Positions 17,457-26,901 of a DNA stretch of 64,000 nucleotides are shown here, piece by piece. How positions within the stretch are numbered: the first letter of the stretch is position 1; each line of letters begins with the position of its first letter. Both the position numbers and the translations under genes were made by a program. Below the pieces are notes generated by a model. The model was not told the origin of the DNA, made no database searches, and saw only the letters and a program-made list of their open reading frames with translations. Source of the stretch: Paenibacillus sp. JNUCC-31 (GTDB lineage: Bacteria > Bacillota > Bacilli > Paenibacillales > Paenibacillaceae); contig NZ_CP062165.1 in NCBI RefSeq assembly GCF_014844075.1, positions 3,038,001-3,102,000 of the forward strand. Direction: 5' to 3'.

Positions 17457-19091
17457 TTATTCCAACTGTGCTTCCTGCATGGCGAGTTCATTCAGTTCTT
17501 CCTGATGCGCAGCATTCCACTCGGGAATACCGGAACGCATGAACTCTTCGGCATCCATCGCTGCTTTGGACTGGTTGCACAGATTGCACGCACAGACACA
17601 GTTTAGCGGGGTGGTATGGCCACCTTTGGCTCGCGGCAGAAGATGGTCAATCGTATCCCCATACGATCCACAGAAGTAACAGGTATAGTGGTCACGGGTC
17701 AAAATATACCGCTTAAAGTCCTTGTTGCTGAATAATCGGCGAATCGTGTACCGATTAACCACAACAGCGGCCTTTTCCTTGACCAGCGTGACCGCCAGCT
17801 CCATATCCACTTCCTGATGCCAGCGCCGTCCTTTGTCCGTCTTGCCGCGCATGCGCACCATGCCTTGCCGGTTAGTCCGAAGCGATGCCGGATCTTCCGG
17901 GTCAATTGCTGCAGGCACCGCCGGCGCATGACGGCGGGGACGGCTTTCCGTTCCAGCCCCGTGACTGCGGCTGGAATGCGCAGGCGCCCGCTGCCCGGAT
18001 GATCCGGCACGGGCTGTGTCTTCGCCGCCCGCCTTGGGCGCACGCTCCTTGCGTGCCGGGCGCGGCTTCGACCCGGGCGAGCCAAGCTGACGCCCGGGTG
18101 CAGGAGGCGCAGCCTCCATGCCAGCATCCGGCGCATGGCCGGGTGCTGGCCTTGCAGCGGCAGGCTGTGCTGCAGCCGCTGCGGTTCCGGCGACCGTATG
18201 GGCATCGCCACGGTCGCTCAGGGCCGGCGCACTGGCCTCAGCAGCGATGCTGCGGGCCTGGCCTGCGCCGGATGGGAGCGCGGCAGCACGTTTGCGGCGC
18301 CGCTTGCGTTTGCGCTTGGCTGCGGTCGGCTGACCCGCAGCCTCTGGCTCTGCTGCCGGGCCTTGCGGCTTAGCTGGCAGCACCGTCTGGGCCGCCGCAG
18401 TCTCCTGTTCGGCGGCCTGATCTTCGCCAGCGGCTATCCGTGCGCTGGCACGCTTCGCAGATGGTTCAGCACTCGCTGTATGCACCTGCGAAGCTCTCTC
18501 CGTCTGCGGTACAGATCCCGTCTGCGGATGATCTGTAGTCCCGCTTTCCTCATCCATTCGTGTGATCGGCTCCGTACGCTCCCTACCTGGTTGTAGCTCC
18601 GGGCGCTTCGCCTTTCTCCTTCTTCTCCGCTTCTTTTGGTTGCCCGAAGGCGAAGAGGAAACCGTTGCAGAATCAACCAGGTCAGCCATATCGCCCTCCA
18701 CCGAAGAAAATGAGCCTATGGATGGCTGCGACTCCATACGTCTTATAGACGCGTTGACTGATGCCCCATCGACTGCATCGGTGATCCGGGCTGCAGTTTG
18801 GTTGGCAGACGCTGAAGCTTTGGCCGTATTATGCCGGGCTGCCGTGGTCCCTTTTGCGGTCTTCAACGCCTTATCTGTCTGCGGGATGGATGGGTTAACA
18901 TTATCCGCTTGTCCACCGAGCTGGCGACATTGGCGGCAGGCTCCACGTCTGGCTCCGGGACCAGCCCGCTTTCCGGTTCTTCGTCGAAATTCGGACAAAG
19001 ATCGCTTTTGCCCGCAATACATACATGTCTTGGTCAGTTGCGCTTCATGTTCCGTCATTTCCTGCCGGAAAGGGGCCGAGCCCGTCTCCAT
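17457..19091 (-). CDS. HNH endonuclease domain protein with long low-complexity linker
   Basis: A 544-residue protein. Residues about 20-60 form a Cys4 zinc-ribbon-like unit (CMYC...CRQC). A disordered Ala/Pro/Arg/Lys-rich stretch of about 350 residues follows, with basic clusters (KKRRRRRKAKRPE, KRKRKRRRKRAA). The last 110 residues are an HNH nuclease fold: TRDHYTCYFCGSYGDTIDHLLPRAKGG, then LNCVCACNLCN. The HNH part suggests metal-dependent DNA cleavage. The basic linker could bind nucleic acid. DNA of the linker (about 17880-18450) is visibly GC-rich compared with its surroundings. Start ATG 19091 follows GAGGTGACAAC; the 22 codons upstream lack a ribosome site. A small Cys protein is encoded just upstream. 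Confidence 0.8.
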   Translation of the reverse strand: METGSAPFRQEMTEHEAQLTKTCMYCGQKRSLSEFRRRTGKRAGPGARRGACRQCRQLGGQADNVNPSIPQTDKALKTAKGTTAARHNTAKASASANQTAARITDAVDGASVNASIRRMESQPSIGSFSSVEGDMADLVDSATVSSSPSGNQKKRRRRRKAKRPELQPGRERTEPITRMDEESGTTDHPQTGSVPQTERASQVHTASAEPSAKRASARIAAGEDQAAEQETAAAQTVLPAKPQGPAAEPEAAGQPTAAKRKRKRRRKRAAALPSGAGQARSIAAEASAPALSDRGDAHTVAGTAAAAAQPAAARPAPGHAPDAGMEAAPPAPGRQLGSPGSKPRPARKERAPKAGGEDTARAGSSGQRAPAHSSRSHGAGTESRPRRHAPAVPAAIDPEDPASLRTNRQGMVRMRGKTDKGRRWHQEVDMELAVTLVKEKAAVVVNRYTIRRLFSNKDFKRYILTRDHYTCYFCGSYGDTIDHLLPRAKGGHTTPLNCVCACNLCNQSKAAMDAEEFMRSGIPEWNAAHQEELNELAMQEAQLE

Positions 19092-19135
19092 GTTGTCACC
19101 TCGGTTCCGTATGAATCCGGTTTCTTTCCATTGTA

Positions 19136-19282
19136 TCACATCTGCTCGCGAACACACTCATAGCCAGATGTCTCATAGTCTTTTTCCTTGTATTCCTGGG
19201 CTCCTCCACATTCGTGAAGAATGTGTTCAACGTATTCCAATATATCTTGCATCGGTCTCCCGCATTGTTCACATGTTGTCAT
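19136..19282 (-). CDS. Small CxxC protein upstream of the HNH gene
   Basis: A 48-residue frame reads MTTCEQCGRPMQDIL...HECGGAQEY...GYECVREQM. It has a CxxC pair and two further Cys, so a small zinc-binding fold is possible. AAGGTGAG precedes the ATG by 4 nt. The stop is 44 bp before the HNH start, suggesting co-transcription. Not recognised as a named family. Confidence 0.6.
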   Translation of the reverse strand: MTTCEQCGRPMQDILEYVEHILHECGGAQEYKEKDYETSGYECVREQM

Positions 19283-19416
19283 TTATCTCACCTTGTTCCT
19301 GTTGTTTAGGTCGTCGACTTATAAAATGATTGAAATTGCTTCCGCTTTCTCATTACCCTTCGAATATAAAAAAGAAACACTCGTTCGCCATAGGATAGTC
19401 CGCTTCGAATCCAAAA

Positions 19417-19460
19417 AAACCGCTTCCCGCTCAACCCTAAGGTCGACCAAGAAACGGTTT
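19417..19460 (-). terminator. Probable terminator after the acyltransferase
   Basis: On the minus strand AAACCG-TTT-CTT and AAG-CGGTTT form an imperfect stem with a long loop, followed by TTTTTGG. It is 25 bp past the acyltransferase stop. Confidence 0.55.
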
Positions 19461-19484
19461 ATTATTCCTGTATTGGCTATAAAT

Positions 19485-20660
19485 TTAACGCACATCGAGT
19501 TGTCCCGAGTTTTGTTGTGGCACCAAACGAGGTTTTGGCTTCGGCAGATTGCCGAAGATGACCCAGGCCAATGGGACAAATCGGGCCGTGAGTCCAACCA
19601 CGAGCCATGAAGCCAGCAAAGCCACTCCGAATCCTCCGGCATACCAGAGATGAATCAGCCAGGAGACTCCGGTTTGTGGCGGGTAGTTCCGATATACCAG
19701 CAGGAAGAACGGATGAATCAGATAAATACCGAAGGACAGCGCCCCCAGCCGATTGAGCGGCTTAACGATTAGCGATGGCCCTTTGCGATATAGCAAATAT
19801 GCGATTTGGATCAATACGAGCGCACAGGCGAACGTATGCAGGTTCCAGAAAAATTCGTACCACAGCGTGTTATACGTGGCAATTTTCATACGTAACAGAT
19901 AATAAATATATACATGACCGAGTCCGGCAAAAATCCATACCGCCCACAGCATAATCCATGAAACTACACGAGCTTTGGTTGCATTTTCCCGGCTGATGAC
20001 AAACCACTGCTTAATCTTCGGAAAATATACCCCGATAAAAGCACCCAGCATGAAGTAAGAGAAGTACGAAAATGCCCAGCTTCCTTTATTCGGCACTTGA
20101 AATCCATATTTATTACTGACGATAAATGCCCACTGAATGAGTAACCCGATCGGAACAGACCATTTGACCACCGATGGATATTTCTTAAGCAGCCACAACA
20201 CCAACGGAAATATCAAATAAAATTGCATATTGATAAATACAAAATACAGATGTGTATATGCCTTGCCCGTGAACAGTTTCGTTATGAAACTCACTGCCGA
20301 TTCTCCAAACGGGCGTCCCTGATAATGTGTAATATGCAGCAATATAAAGTACATCAATGAAAATATGAAATACGGCAGTAAAATATAAACGAATCTTTTT
20401 TTGTAGAAATTACTTACCAGCTTTTTGTCCAGCGGGCGAGAATAATAGTTATAGAACAGCACAAAACTGCTCATGAAAATAAATGTTGGGGTACCATATT
20501 TCATAAAGATATTAATAAAGTTGTAAAGCCAATAATACCCCGAACCCGTCATGTCCACCGTTGCAAACGAAGTGGAATGCACACACAGCACGCCGATTAT
20601 GGCCATGGCACGGACCAGATTCAGCTCTGGAATTCGCTCTCTTTTGATGGTTTCACTCAT
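19485..20660 (-). CDS. Acyltransferase 3 family membrane protein
   Basis: A 391-residue polytopic protein with about ten hydrophobic helices. The N-terminal motif ELNLVRAMAIIGVLCVHS carries the conserved Arg and His of OafA/YrhL-type O-acyltransferases. The later YFIFSLMYFIL and FGIYLIHPFFLLVYR segments are typical. There is no C-terminal SGNH domain. The enzyme would transfer acyl groups to an extracytoplasmic glycan or lipid. The target is unknown and no glycan genes are adjacent. Ribosome site AAGGAG is 11 nt before the ATG. Confidence 0.9.
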   Translation of the reverse strand: MSETIKRERIPELNLVRAMAIIGVLCVHSTSFATVDMTGSGYYWLYNFINIFMKYGTPTFIFMSSFVLFYNYYSRPLDKKLVSNFYKKRFVYILLPYFIFSLMYFILLHITHYQGRPFGESAVSFITKLFTGKAYTHLYFVFINMQFYLIFPLVLWLLKKYPSVVKWSVPIGLLIQWAFIVSNKYGFQVPNKGSWAFSYFSYFMLGAFIGVYFPKIKQWFVISRENATKARVVSWIMLWAVWIFAGLGHVYIYYLLRMKIATYNTLWYEFFWNLHTFACALVLIQIAYLLYRKGPSLIVKPLNRLGALSFGIYLIHPFFLLVYRNYPPQTGVSWLIHLWYAGGFGVALLASWLVVGLTARFVPLAWVIFGNLPKPKPRLVPQQNSGQLDVR

Positions 20661-20821
20661 GTTCTACGCTTCTCCTTCATGTGTTCGTCAATATGTCAGA
20701 TATGACTTAGTACGATAAGCTCTCTATCTATTAAAAGGCATAATGCTTAAGATGGGTAGTCCAATTTCTTAAAATATTCTGAATTCCCAACAATTTTCAT
20801 CGTATTTTCATGACTATATAT

Positions 20822-20850
20822 GTAAAAAAAGACCGCTATGGCGCGGTCTC
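20822..20850 (-). terminator. Intrinsic terminator of the photolyase gene
   Basis: On the minus strand AGACCGC and GCGGTCT pair, followed by TTTTTTT. It lies about 120 bp past the stop at 20968. No other feature is visible in 20661-20967. Confidence 0.85.
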
Positions 20851-20967
20851 AGGCACATTTTGAAACTTTATACATTTTTGTTGGTTCATCGGGCTGAAAA
20901 TGGAAAATCTCAACCTTTTAGTCCCATCCCTGTTAGGTGATCCGAAGCTCTAAGCTCCAATGACCTC

Positions 20968-22320
20968 CTAACGATCGGTCTGACGGCTGGCCAAAATTTG
21001 TTTATACACGTCAATCGCTGCATGGCGAGATGCCTTCAGATCAACGATTGCATTCTCCCTTGGCATATGGATTTCTTTGCTGTCCAAATCCTTCAGACCT
21101 GGCAACCATTTGCGAATATAATCCCCTTGCGGATCATACTTCTCTGACTGTGTTACAGGATTGTTCACCCGGAAATACGGAGCTGCATTCTCACCCAGGG
21201 AAGCACACCATAACCAGTTTCCCCGGTTCTGTATGTTGTCATAGTCCCGCAGCTTACGCCTGAAATACGCCTCACCCAATGTGAATGGGCATTGCAGATT
21301 TTTGGTCAGGAACATGGCGGTCAGAATACGGAGCCGATTCGGCATATATCCAGTCTCATTCAGTTCCGTCATCGCTGCATCGATAATTGGAATGCCCGTT
21401 TCGGCTCTACACCACCGTTCGAAGTGAAGATCACTGAGCGCGGACAGATCGTAACTCTTTTCATATGTAAAGTAGTGACTCTCATACACCGCACGATACA
21501 GATAGAAGTCACGGAAACATAGCTGTCTGATCCATTCACCCGCTTGCTCCTTGCGAATCGCTTCATCGTACAGCTTGCGGATGGATACAGCCCCTACAGC
21601 TACATAAGAGCTGAGATGACTTGGTTCATATGCTTCATATTCATCTCGATGGTCGCCATAATCAGCTATCCTGTCGGACAGGAAGCCCTCCAATAACCGA
21701 TAGGGGTCACTCGAGTCCGATACATTGAATGTCAGTAATTCTTGTGGTACACGAAGGGAAGCTGGCCATTCGATCTGCTGATCGCTGACCTTCACATCGG
21801 CAACCGTTGTTGTCGAAGGGGGATTGGGATGCTCATTCATGAATTCTACCCACCTACGATGGAAGGCAGCAAATACTTTATAGGGCTCAGCCTTTCCCGT
21901 AAAATCAGCAAATCCCGCCAGATCCATCAGCAGATGATCCGTCAGCTGCGTAAAAGTCACGCCTCTCCCCTCGGTCACTTTGCGTATTCCACGGTCACGC
22001 TCGAAAGCATACGGGGTCATGTCCCGATGTACAACGACCTCGTCTACACGCCCTTGCAGCTGGTCGAGGACATCATCAACGACCTTGGCTGGTTTGCCGT
22101 AGGCCACATGCAGTTTGCATCCTTCCTCCCGGTACTGCTCACCAAGCTTCGCTGCATGATGGAGAAAGTTGACACCACTGTGTTCCTTCTCACGGTTCTG
22201 CCGCAATAGAAATGGATCATAGATGAGTAGATGCAGACTTTCCGCTTCCTGGTTCCGTAAATAATCAAATGCAACCAGATCATCCGTACGCAAATCTTTG
22301 CGATGTATGAATAACTTCAT
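20968..22320 (-). CDS. phrB: Deoxyribodipyrimidine photolyase
   Basis: A 450-residue FAD-dependent enzyme that splits UV-induced pyrimidine dimers using light. The N-terminal photolyase domain opens KLFIHRKDLRTDDL. The C-terminal FAD domain has LSSYVAVGAVSIRKLY, WIRQLCFRDFYLYR, GIPIIDAAMTELNETGYMPNRLR and DYDNIQNRGNWLWCAS, all in the positions of class I CPD photolyases. Length is typical. GCAGGAGGATAAGGC precedes the ATG. It lies 27 bp downstream of a response regulator gene and may be read through from it. Confidence 0.93.
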   Translation of the reverse strand: MKLFIHRKDLRTDDLVAFDYLRNQEAESLHLLIYDPFLLRQNREKEHSGVNFLHHAAKLGEQYREEGCKLHVAYGKPAKVVDDVLDQLQGRVDEVVVHRDMTPYAFERDRGIRKVTEGRGVTFTQLTDHLLMDLAGFADFTGKAEPYKVFAAFHRRWVEFMNEHPNPPSTTTVADVKVSDQQIEWPASLRVPQELLTFNVSDSSDPYRLLEGFLSDRIADYGDHRDEYEAYEPSHLSSYVAVGAVSIRKLYDEAIRKEQAGEWIRQLCFRDFYLYRAVYESHYFTYEKSYDLSALSDLHFERWCRAETGIPIIDAAMTELNETGYMPNRLRILTAMFLTKNLQCPFTLGEAYFRRKLRDYDNIQNRGNWLWCASLGENAAPYFRVNNPVTQSEKYDPQGDYIRKWLPGLKDLDSKEIHMPRENAIVDLKASRHAAIDVYKQILASRQTDR

Positions 22321-22347
22321 GCCTTATCCTCCTGCCCGAACTTCCGT

Positions 22348-23514
22348 TTACCGTGCCATCAGCTTCTCATAAAGTCTGCTTGTTTCCGGCTCCGGTTGAT
22401 GTCCTAGATCCTCAAGCAGAGTCCGTGTGAATGAATCGTACAATTGGAGTATGGCTTGCTGATCATCCAGTGATGCATACACATTCATCATTAACCGGCA
22501 GATTTCTTCGGCATAAGGCTCACGTTCCAATAGTTCACTCAATTGTTCAATCGCTTCCTTACCCTGTCCTTGATTCATATTCCATTCGGCGAGGTCCACG
22601 ACCAGTCGTATATATTTACGTCTCAGTTCTCTCGCTTTGGCTTGAGCCCAGCGATAATCATGTTCCTCCAGATAGTCGCCGCGGTAGAGTGGAACGATAT
22701 CTTTCAATTGAGCCACATTATCTGGCGTAATTGCAGCATACGCTGTCCCTTGTTCAAATTGCTCCACATCACTCACCAGATTGCCTGCTAACAGACGATA
22801 GCGATTCATATTGTATTCCAGCTTACCCGTCATGCCCCATTCTTTCAGCAACTTGCGGATCTGATAAACGGACGTATGCAGATGGGTTAACCCTTTCTCT
22901 TGGGTGACATCTGCCCACAACTGATCTAGCAGAATCTCCTTGCTTACCCATTCCCCCCTGTGATGAAACAAAAATGCAAACAGTTCCTGTGATTTGGTTG
23001 TGCGCCACCTGTGTTTCTGCGCTTTCTCATCCAGGCTTCTATAGATATCCAGATGTTTAAAGGTAAGCAATCCGGGCACATGGGTATCCACCCCGTCAAC
23101 CTCTGGTTGTGAAACCTGTACCTCGGTAGTTGCAGCAGCCGGGGCAGACAGGGGGATTATGCTGGCGACAATTCGATCGATTGTTTTGGCTAGTCTTGTG
23201 GAGCTCACCGGCTTTAATACATAATCCAATGCATGCAGTTCAAAAGCTTCAATCGCATGATCGGCATAAGCCGTTACAAATATAATACGAATGGTGTTAT
23301 CCAATTGCTGTATATATTCAGCCGCTTCCAGTCCATTCATTTCCGGCATGCCAATGTCCAGAAAAACAACGTCCATGCGCTCTTTTGCCAGAAAATCCAA
23401 ACCATCACGGGCTGTTAAAAAACACTGCACGGGTGTAATCCGTCCGTCTGAACGTAACAGGCGCTCCAGATGGAGCTGCGCCGGTTTCTCGTCATCGATT
23501 ACAATGGCTCTCAC
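22348..23514 (-). CDS. Response regulator with REC and SARP-like BTAD domains
   Basis: A 388-residue regulator. The receiver (1-120) has DDE near residue 8, Asp53 in VVFLDIGMPEMNG and Lys in YVLKPVS. Next is an OmpR-like winged helix (WRTTKSQELFAFLFHHRGEWVSKEILLDQLW), then a bacterial transcriptional activator (BTAD) repeat domain to the end. This REC-wHTH-BTAD arrangement occurs in Firmicutes next to large hybrid kinases. GTG start with AGGAGG 12 nt upstream. It lies 113 bp downstream of the hybrid kinase and very likely receives its phosphate. Confidence 0.9.
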   Translation of the reverse strand: MRAIVIDDEKPAQLHLERLLRSDGRITPVQCFLTARDGLDFLAKERMDVVFLDIGMPEMNGLEAAEYIQQLDNTIRIIFVTAYADHAIEAFELHALDYVLKPVSSTRLAKTIDRIVASIIPLSAPAAATTEVQVSQPEVDGVDTHVPGLLTFKHLDIYRSLDEKAQKHRWRTTKSQELFAFLFHHRGEWVSKEILLDQLWADVTQEKGLTHLHTSVYQIRKLLKEWGMTGKLEYNMNRYRLLAGNLVSDVEQFEQGTAYAAITPDNVAQLKDIVPLYRGDYLEEHDYRWAQAKARELRRKYIRLVVDLAEWNMNQGQGKEAIEQLSELLEREPYAEEICRLMMNVYASLDDQQAILQLYDSFTRTLLEDLGHQPEPETSRLYEKLMAR

Positions 23515-23627
23515 GGTTCTTCCAGCCTCCTGCCATGAAAATATTCATAAGAATACCGACCTTATCGGCATCCGCTTATTAGTCTGTTAACCACTCTCGT
23601 TTACATCAGCAACACTATTTGGAGAGA

Positions 23628-26600
23628 TTACCCCTTTTGTACGGGTATGCGAAACCGTATCTGTGTCCCTTTACCCGAATGACTCTGAATCTCCAACCCT
23701 TGACCATACAAGGAAAGCAGACGCCGATTTATATTCTGTAACCCTACACCCCCGGGACCTTCTGTACGCCCCGACTTCACCTGGGCCAAACGCTCAGGTG
23801 GTATGCCCACACCGTCATCCTGCACCTGAACGACAACATGCTCACCTTCTATGGAAACAGTGAGGTTTACCGTGCCGCCTGCCGCTCGCTCCATCACTCC
23901 ATGACGAATGGCATTCTCCACAAGCGGCTGGATACTGAGCGGCGGCAAATAGAGACGCACATCAGGGTCCACGTTATAGTTGACCACCAGACGTTCCTCA
24001 AAGCGGGCCTGTTCCAAATGTACATAAGACTCCACTAATTCCAGCTCCTTAGCCAGCGGAACCAGCTGGTCCCGGTTCTGAAAATCGAAGCTTCCTCTCA
24101 GGTATTGACTCAGTTCAATAAGTAGATCTGTCGCCTTGTCCGGGTTCACCGCACACGTCGCAATAATGACGTTAAGTGCGTTATATAGAAAGTGCGGCTT
24201 GATCTGGGCTTGCAAAAAGGCCATTTCCGTACGGATGACCTCCTGCACGGAGGTTCTCATCTCGATTAAGGTCCGTACCCGGGCACGTAATTCCCCTGCA
24301 TCGACGGGTTTGCTCAGAAAGTCATTGGCACCTGCCTGAAAGCCCAACTTAATATCCTCGGGCATCCCGCGAGCCGTCAGCATCAGAATAGGCAGCTCGG
24401 ACAGGGAGCTGTGCTCACGCAGTTTGCGGCACAACTCCAGCCCAGACATCCGCGGCATCATCCAGTCTGTAATGACCAGATCAATGGACGGGTGCTCTTC
24501 ACGCAGCTTCAATGCCGCCGCCCCGCTATTCGCTGCAATGACACGATATCGTTCAGTCGATAACAGATTGAACAAGACCTGCCGATTCACCGGGTCGTCG
24601 TCCACGATCAGAATGGTATGCTCCGCCTCCCCGTTGTCCTCCATATCATCCGCTTCGACTGAAACGGTATCCTGCACTCTTTTTTCTTGAGCAGGTACAT
24701 AACGGGCCGCTGCAGGCCGCGAGCTCGTTTGTAGCAGAGGCGTCTTCACAATGGGCAGTGTAAAATGAAAGGTTGAGCCTTGCCCTGGCTCTGATTCCAC
24801 CCAGATGGTTCCTCCCCCAAGCTCTACAAGCTTGCGTGTGATGCTCAGTCCAAGACCCGTTCCCCCGCTTACCCTCTCGCTTGTTCCATTACCTTGTTCA
24901 TAGGCCTGGAATATGTCCTCCTGCTTCTCCGGGGCAATTCCGACACCTGTATCCGCGACAGATACCGTTACCAGGTCTCCATCCACACGGGCATACAGGC
25001 GAATCTCACCCTGCTGGGTGTACTTATACGCATTACCCAGCAGGTTATACAGAACCTGCCTTAATCGATCCTCATCCGCCTCAACCAGCGGCAACGCTGG
25101 AGGCCAATGCTGAATCAGCACAACGGGTTTGTCCTCGAAGGTGAAGCCGGAAACTTCAACTACCGTCCGGGCCACCGATTCCAAATCAACGGCTACCCGA
25201 TTTAAATCAATTTCACTATTTTTGAGCTTGGCAAAATCCAGAATATCGTTTACCAGCAGCGAAAGTCGCTTTCCGGTTGACGTAATCATGGACAGATTTT
25301 TGGCCTGCTTGGGCGTGACCGCTCCAGCTGCTCCTTCCAGCATCGACTGGGCGATATTAATGATGCCATGCAGGGGAGTTCTTAGCTCATGAGATGTATT
25401 CGCCATGAATTCATCCTTCAGACTGTCGATGGCGAGCAGACGTTCAGATAACGCTTCGACTTCACGGAATGATTGTGCGAACCGGAGCGCTGTAACAATC
25501 ATCTGGGCAAAAACAAATAACAGAAGCTCGTACAGCGCGAGAAATGTCGTATCCATGGGGGTGAACGCACCCACGGTATGCAGCATAACGACCATGCATA
25601 TGCTCATCATGCTAATTAGAACGAAGTGGCTGTCGTTGGGCCTTTTCTTTATCCAATGGAGCATGGCCCGCAGGGTGTAACCGATCACCACAAGTGAAAT
25701 GAGCAGCATGGGCAGCTCCAGCCACGAGAACAAAACAGGAGACATGGTCAGACCGATAGTGCATTGTGTAATAATCAGAACCACACCCAGACGGACAAAC
25801 CACGGATGGACCGCTCCAGGTACAAGAGCATCCATATAACGAAGCAAGTAATAATAAGCGAGAGCAGCGCTGATGAATTGAAGCCGCAGAATTTCATTGC
25901 TCGTCAGGAAGGGCAGCAGCGTTCCCAGCAACTTCTCGCCATGAGTCAGTGCGTACATCGCACCCGAAAGGCTGAATAATCCCAGATAACGAAGTTCTTT
26001 CTCACTGCGCCGCAGCCTGAAAAGAAGCAGGAAGAAGGCTGCTGGGAGAATAAATCCGAATAACGTCATCAGATCCTTAAGCCAGTCCTGCTGTTGGCTT
26101 TTCAGTATGCTATGCTCGTCCCCGAACAGAATGGATGCGACAATGCCGCCAGACGAGTAGCTGTAGTTGGATACTTGAATGATAATATCTGCAATGTCGC
26201 CATCTATGGATGTGAAGCCCGTAAATGGCAGATTGAGCTGGATGTCCGTATCCTGTGTTGGGCCGGGCAGCCCTTTACCGCCGATCTCCTTGCCATCTAT
26301 GAACAAGCGATGGGCCATACGGATATTTCGAGTACGTATTCCATAATCGTTCTTTTCTGTTCTCGGGGTTATCCTGACACGCAAATGATAGGTTCCGTAG
26401 CCATGAGCTTCTCCAAGTGTCTTGTTCCATTGGGACGGGACATGAATGCGTGAAGGTGGAGAAAGCGGCTTACGCCCCGATACATTTGCCTCAAAATCGA
26501 CAGGTGTCAGCATCTGACCCGGATAGAAATCCCACGTACCATTCAGAGCAGCTGCCCCCTGCCTGTCAAATTCCCATGAACTCAGATCTATGACTCCGTC

Positions 26601-26711
26601 TCTTGCTTGAGGATTGCTTCGTTCGGAAATCAAGTTCTGCACAATCGACCCCAGAGGGAAGACAACAATACAAATAAAGCTAATGATGAGCATAATCCAG
26701 TGTTTTTTCAT
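23628..26711 (-). CDS. Hybrid histidine kinase with 7TM-DISM input and two kinase cores
   Basis: A 1027-residue membrane sensor. After an N-terminal helix there is an extracytoplasmic jelly-roll-like sensor (to about 205), then seven membrane helices (about 210-400, 7TMR-DISM type). HisKA has the NTSHELRTPLHGI box near 440, and its ATPase ends in GGTGLGLSITRKLVELG. A REC domain (about 700-815) has LVITDWMMPRMSG. A second, LytS/YesM-type kinase core follows (QIKPHFLYNALNVI, then a terminal ATPase with DDGVGIPPERL and GVGLQNINRRL). Two different phospho-donor histidine sites in one chain are unusual but known in this group. AGGAT precedes the ATG. The signal is unknown; carbohydrates are a guess from the DISM-type input. 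Confidence 0.9.
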   Translation of the reverse strand: MKKHWIMLIISFICIVVFPLGSIVQNLISERSNPQARDGVIDLSSWEFDRQGAAALNGTWDFYPGQMLTPVDFEANVSGRKPLSPPSRIHVPSQWNKTLGEAHGYGTYHLRVRITPRTEKNDYGIRTRNIRMAHRLFIDGKEIGGKGLPGPTQDTDIQLNLPFTGFTSIDGDIADIIIQVSNYSYSSGGIVASILFGDEHSILKSQQQDWLKDLMTLFGFILPAAFFLLLFRLRRSEKELRYLGLFSLSGAMYALTHGEKLLGTLLPFLTSNEILRLQFISAALAYYYLLRYMDALVPGAVHPWFVRLGVVLIITQCTIGLTMSPVLFSWLELPMLLISLVVIGYTLRAMLHWIKKRPNDSHFVLISMMSICMVVMLHTVGAFTPMDTTFLALYELLLFVFAQMIVTALRFAQSFREVEALSERLLAIDSLKDEFMANTSHELRTPLHGIINIAQSMLEGAAGAVTPKQAKNLSMITSTGKRLSLLVNDILDFAKLKNSEIDLNRVAVDLESVARTVVEVSGFTFEDKPVVLIQHWPPALPLVEADEDRLRQVLYNLLGNAYKYTQQGEIRLYARVDGDLVTVSVADTGVGIAPEKQEDIFQAYEQGNGTSERVSGGTGLGLSITRKLVELGGGTIWVESEPGQGSTFHFTLPIVKTPLLQTSSRPAAARYVPAQEKRVQDTVSVEADDMEDNGEAEHTILIVDDDPVNRQVLFNLLSTERYRVIAANSGAAALKLREEHPSIDLVITDWMMPRMSGLELCRKLREHSSLSELPILMLTARGMPEDIKLGFQAGANDFLSKPVDAGELRARVRTLIEMRTSVQEVIRTEMAFLQAQIKPHFLYNALNVIIATCAVNPDKATDLLIELSQYLRGSFDFQNRDQLVPLAKELELVESYVHLEQARFEERLVVNYNVDPDVRLYLPPLSIQPLVENAIRHGVMERAAGGTVNLTVSIEGEHVVVQVQDDGVGIPPERLAQVKSGRTEGPGGVGLQNINRRLLSLYGQGLEIQSHSGKGTQIRFRIPVQKG

Positions 26712-26901
26712 CTATGTATCCTTCCGCCTCCACGGCGACAGACGTCTAATTTTGTCGTTTTATACCTATAGTCCCATGTTACACGTTTCTGTTGCTGACG
26801 GAAATAGTTGGCTCATGATATTTTCGATCAAAAAAAGCCGCTGGCTCATCTGCCGGAATGTATCCCTGGCAAAGAACCTGCGACTTCGTTTATTGGTTAT
26901 T

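Noticed and set aside
17885..18373. Long open frames opposite the HNH gene's linker
   Set aside because: They arise from high GC with few stop codons; no ribosome sites, and residues look like translated low-complexity DNA.
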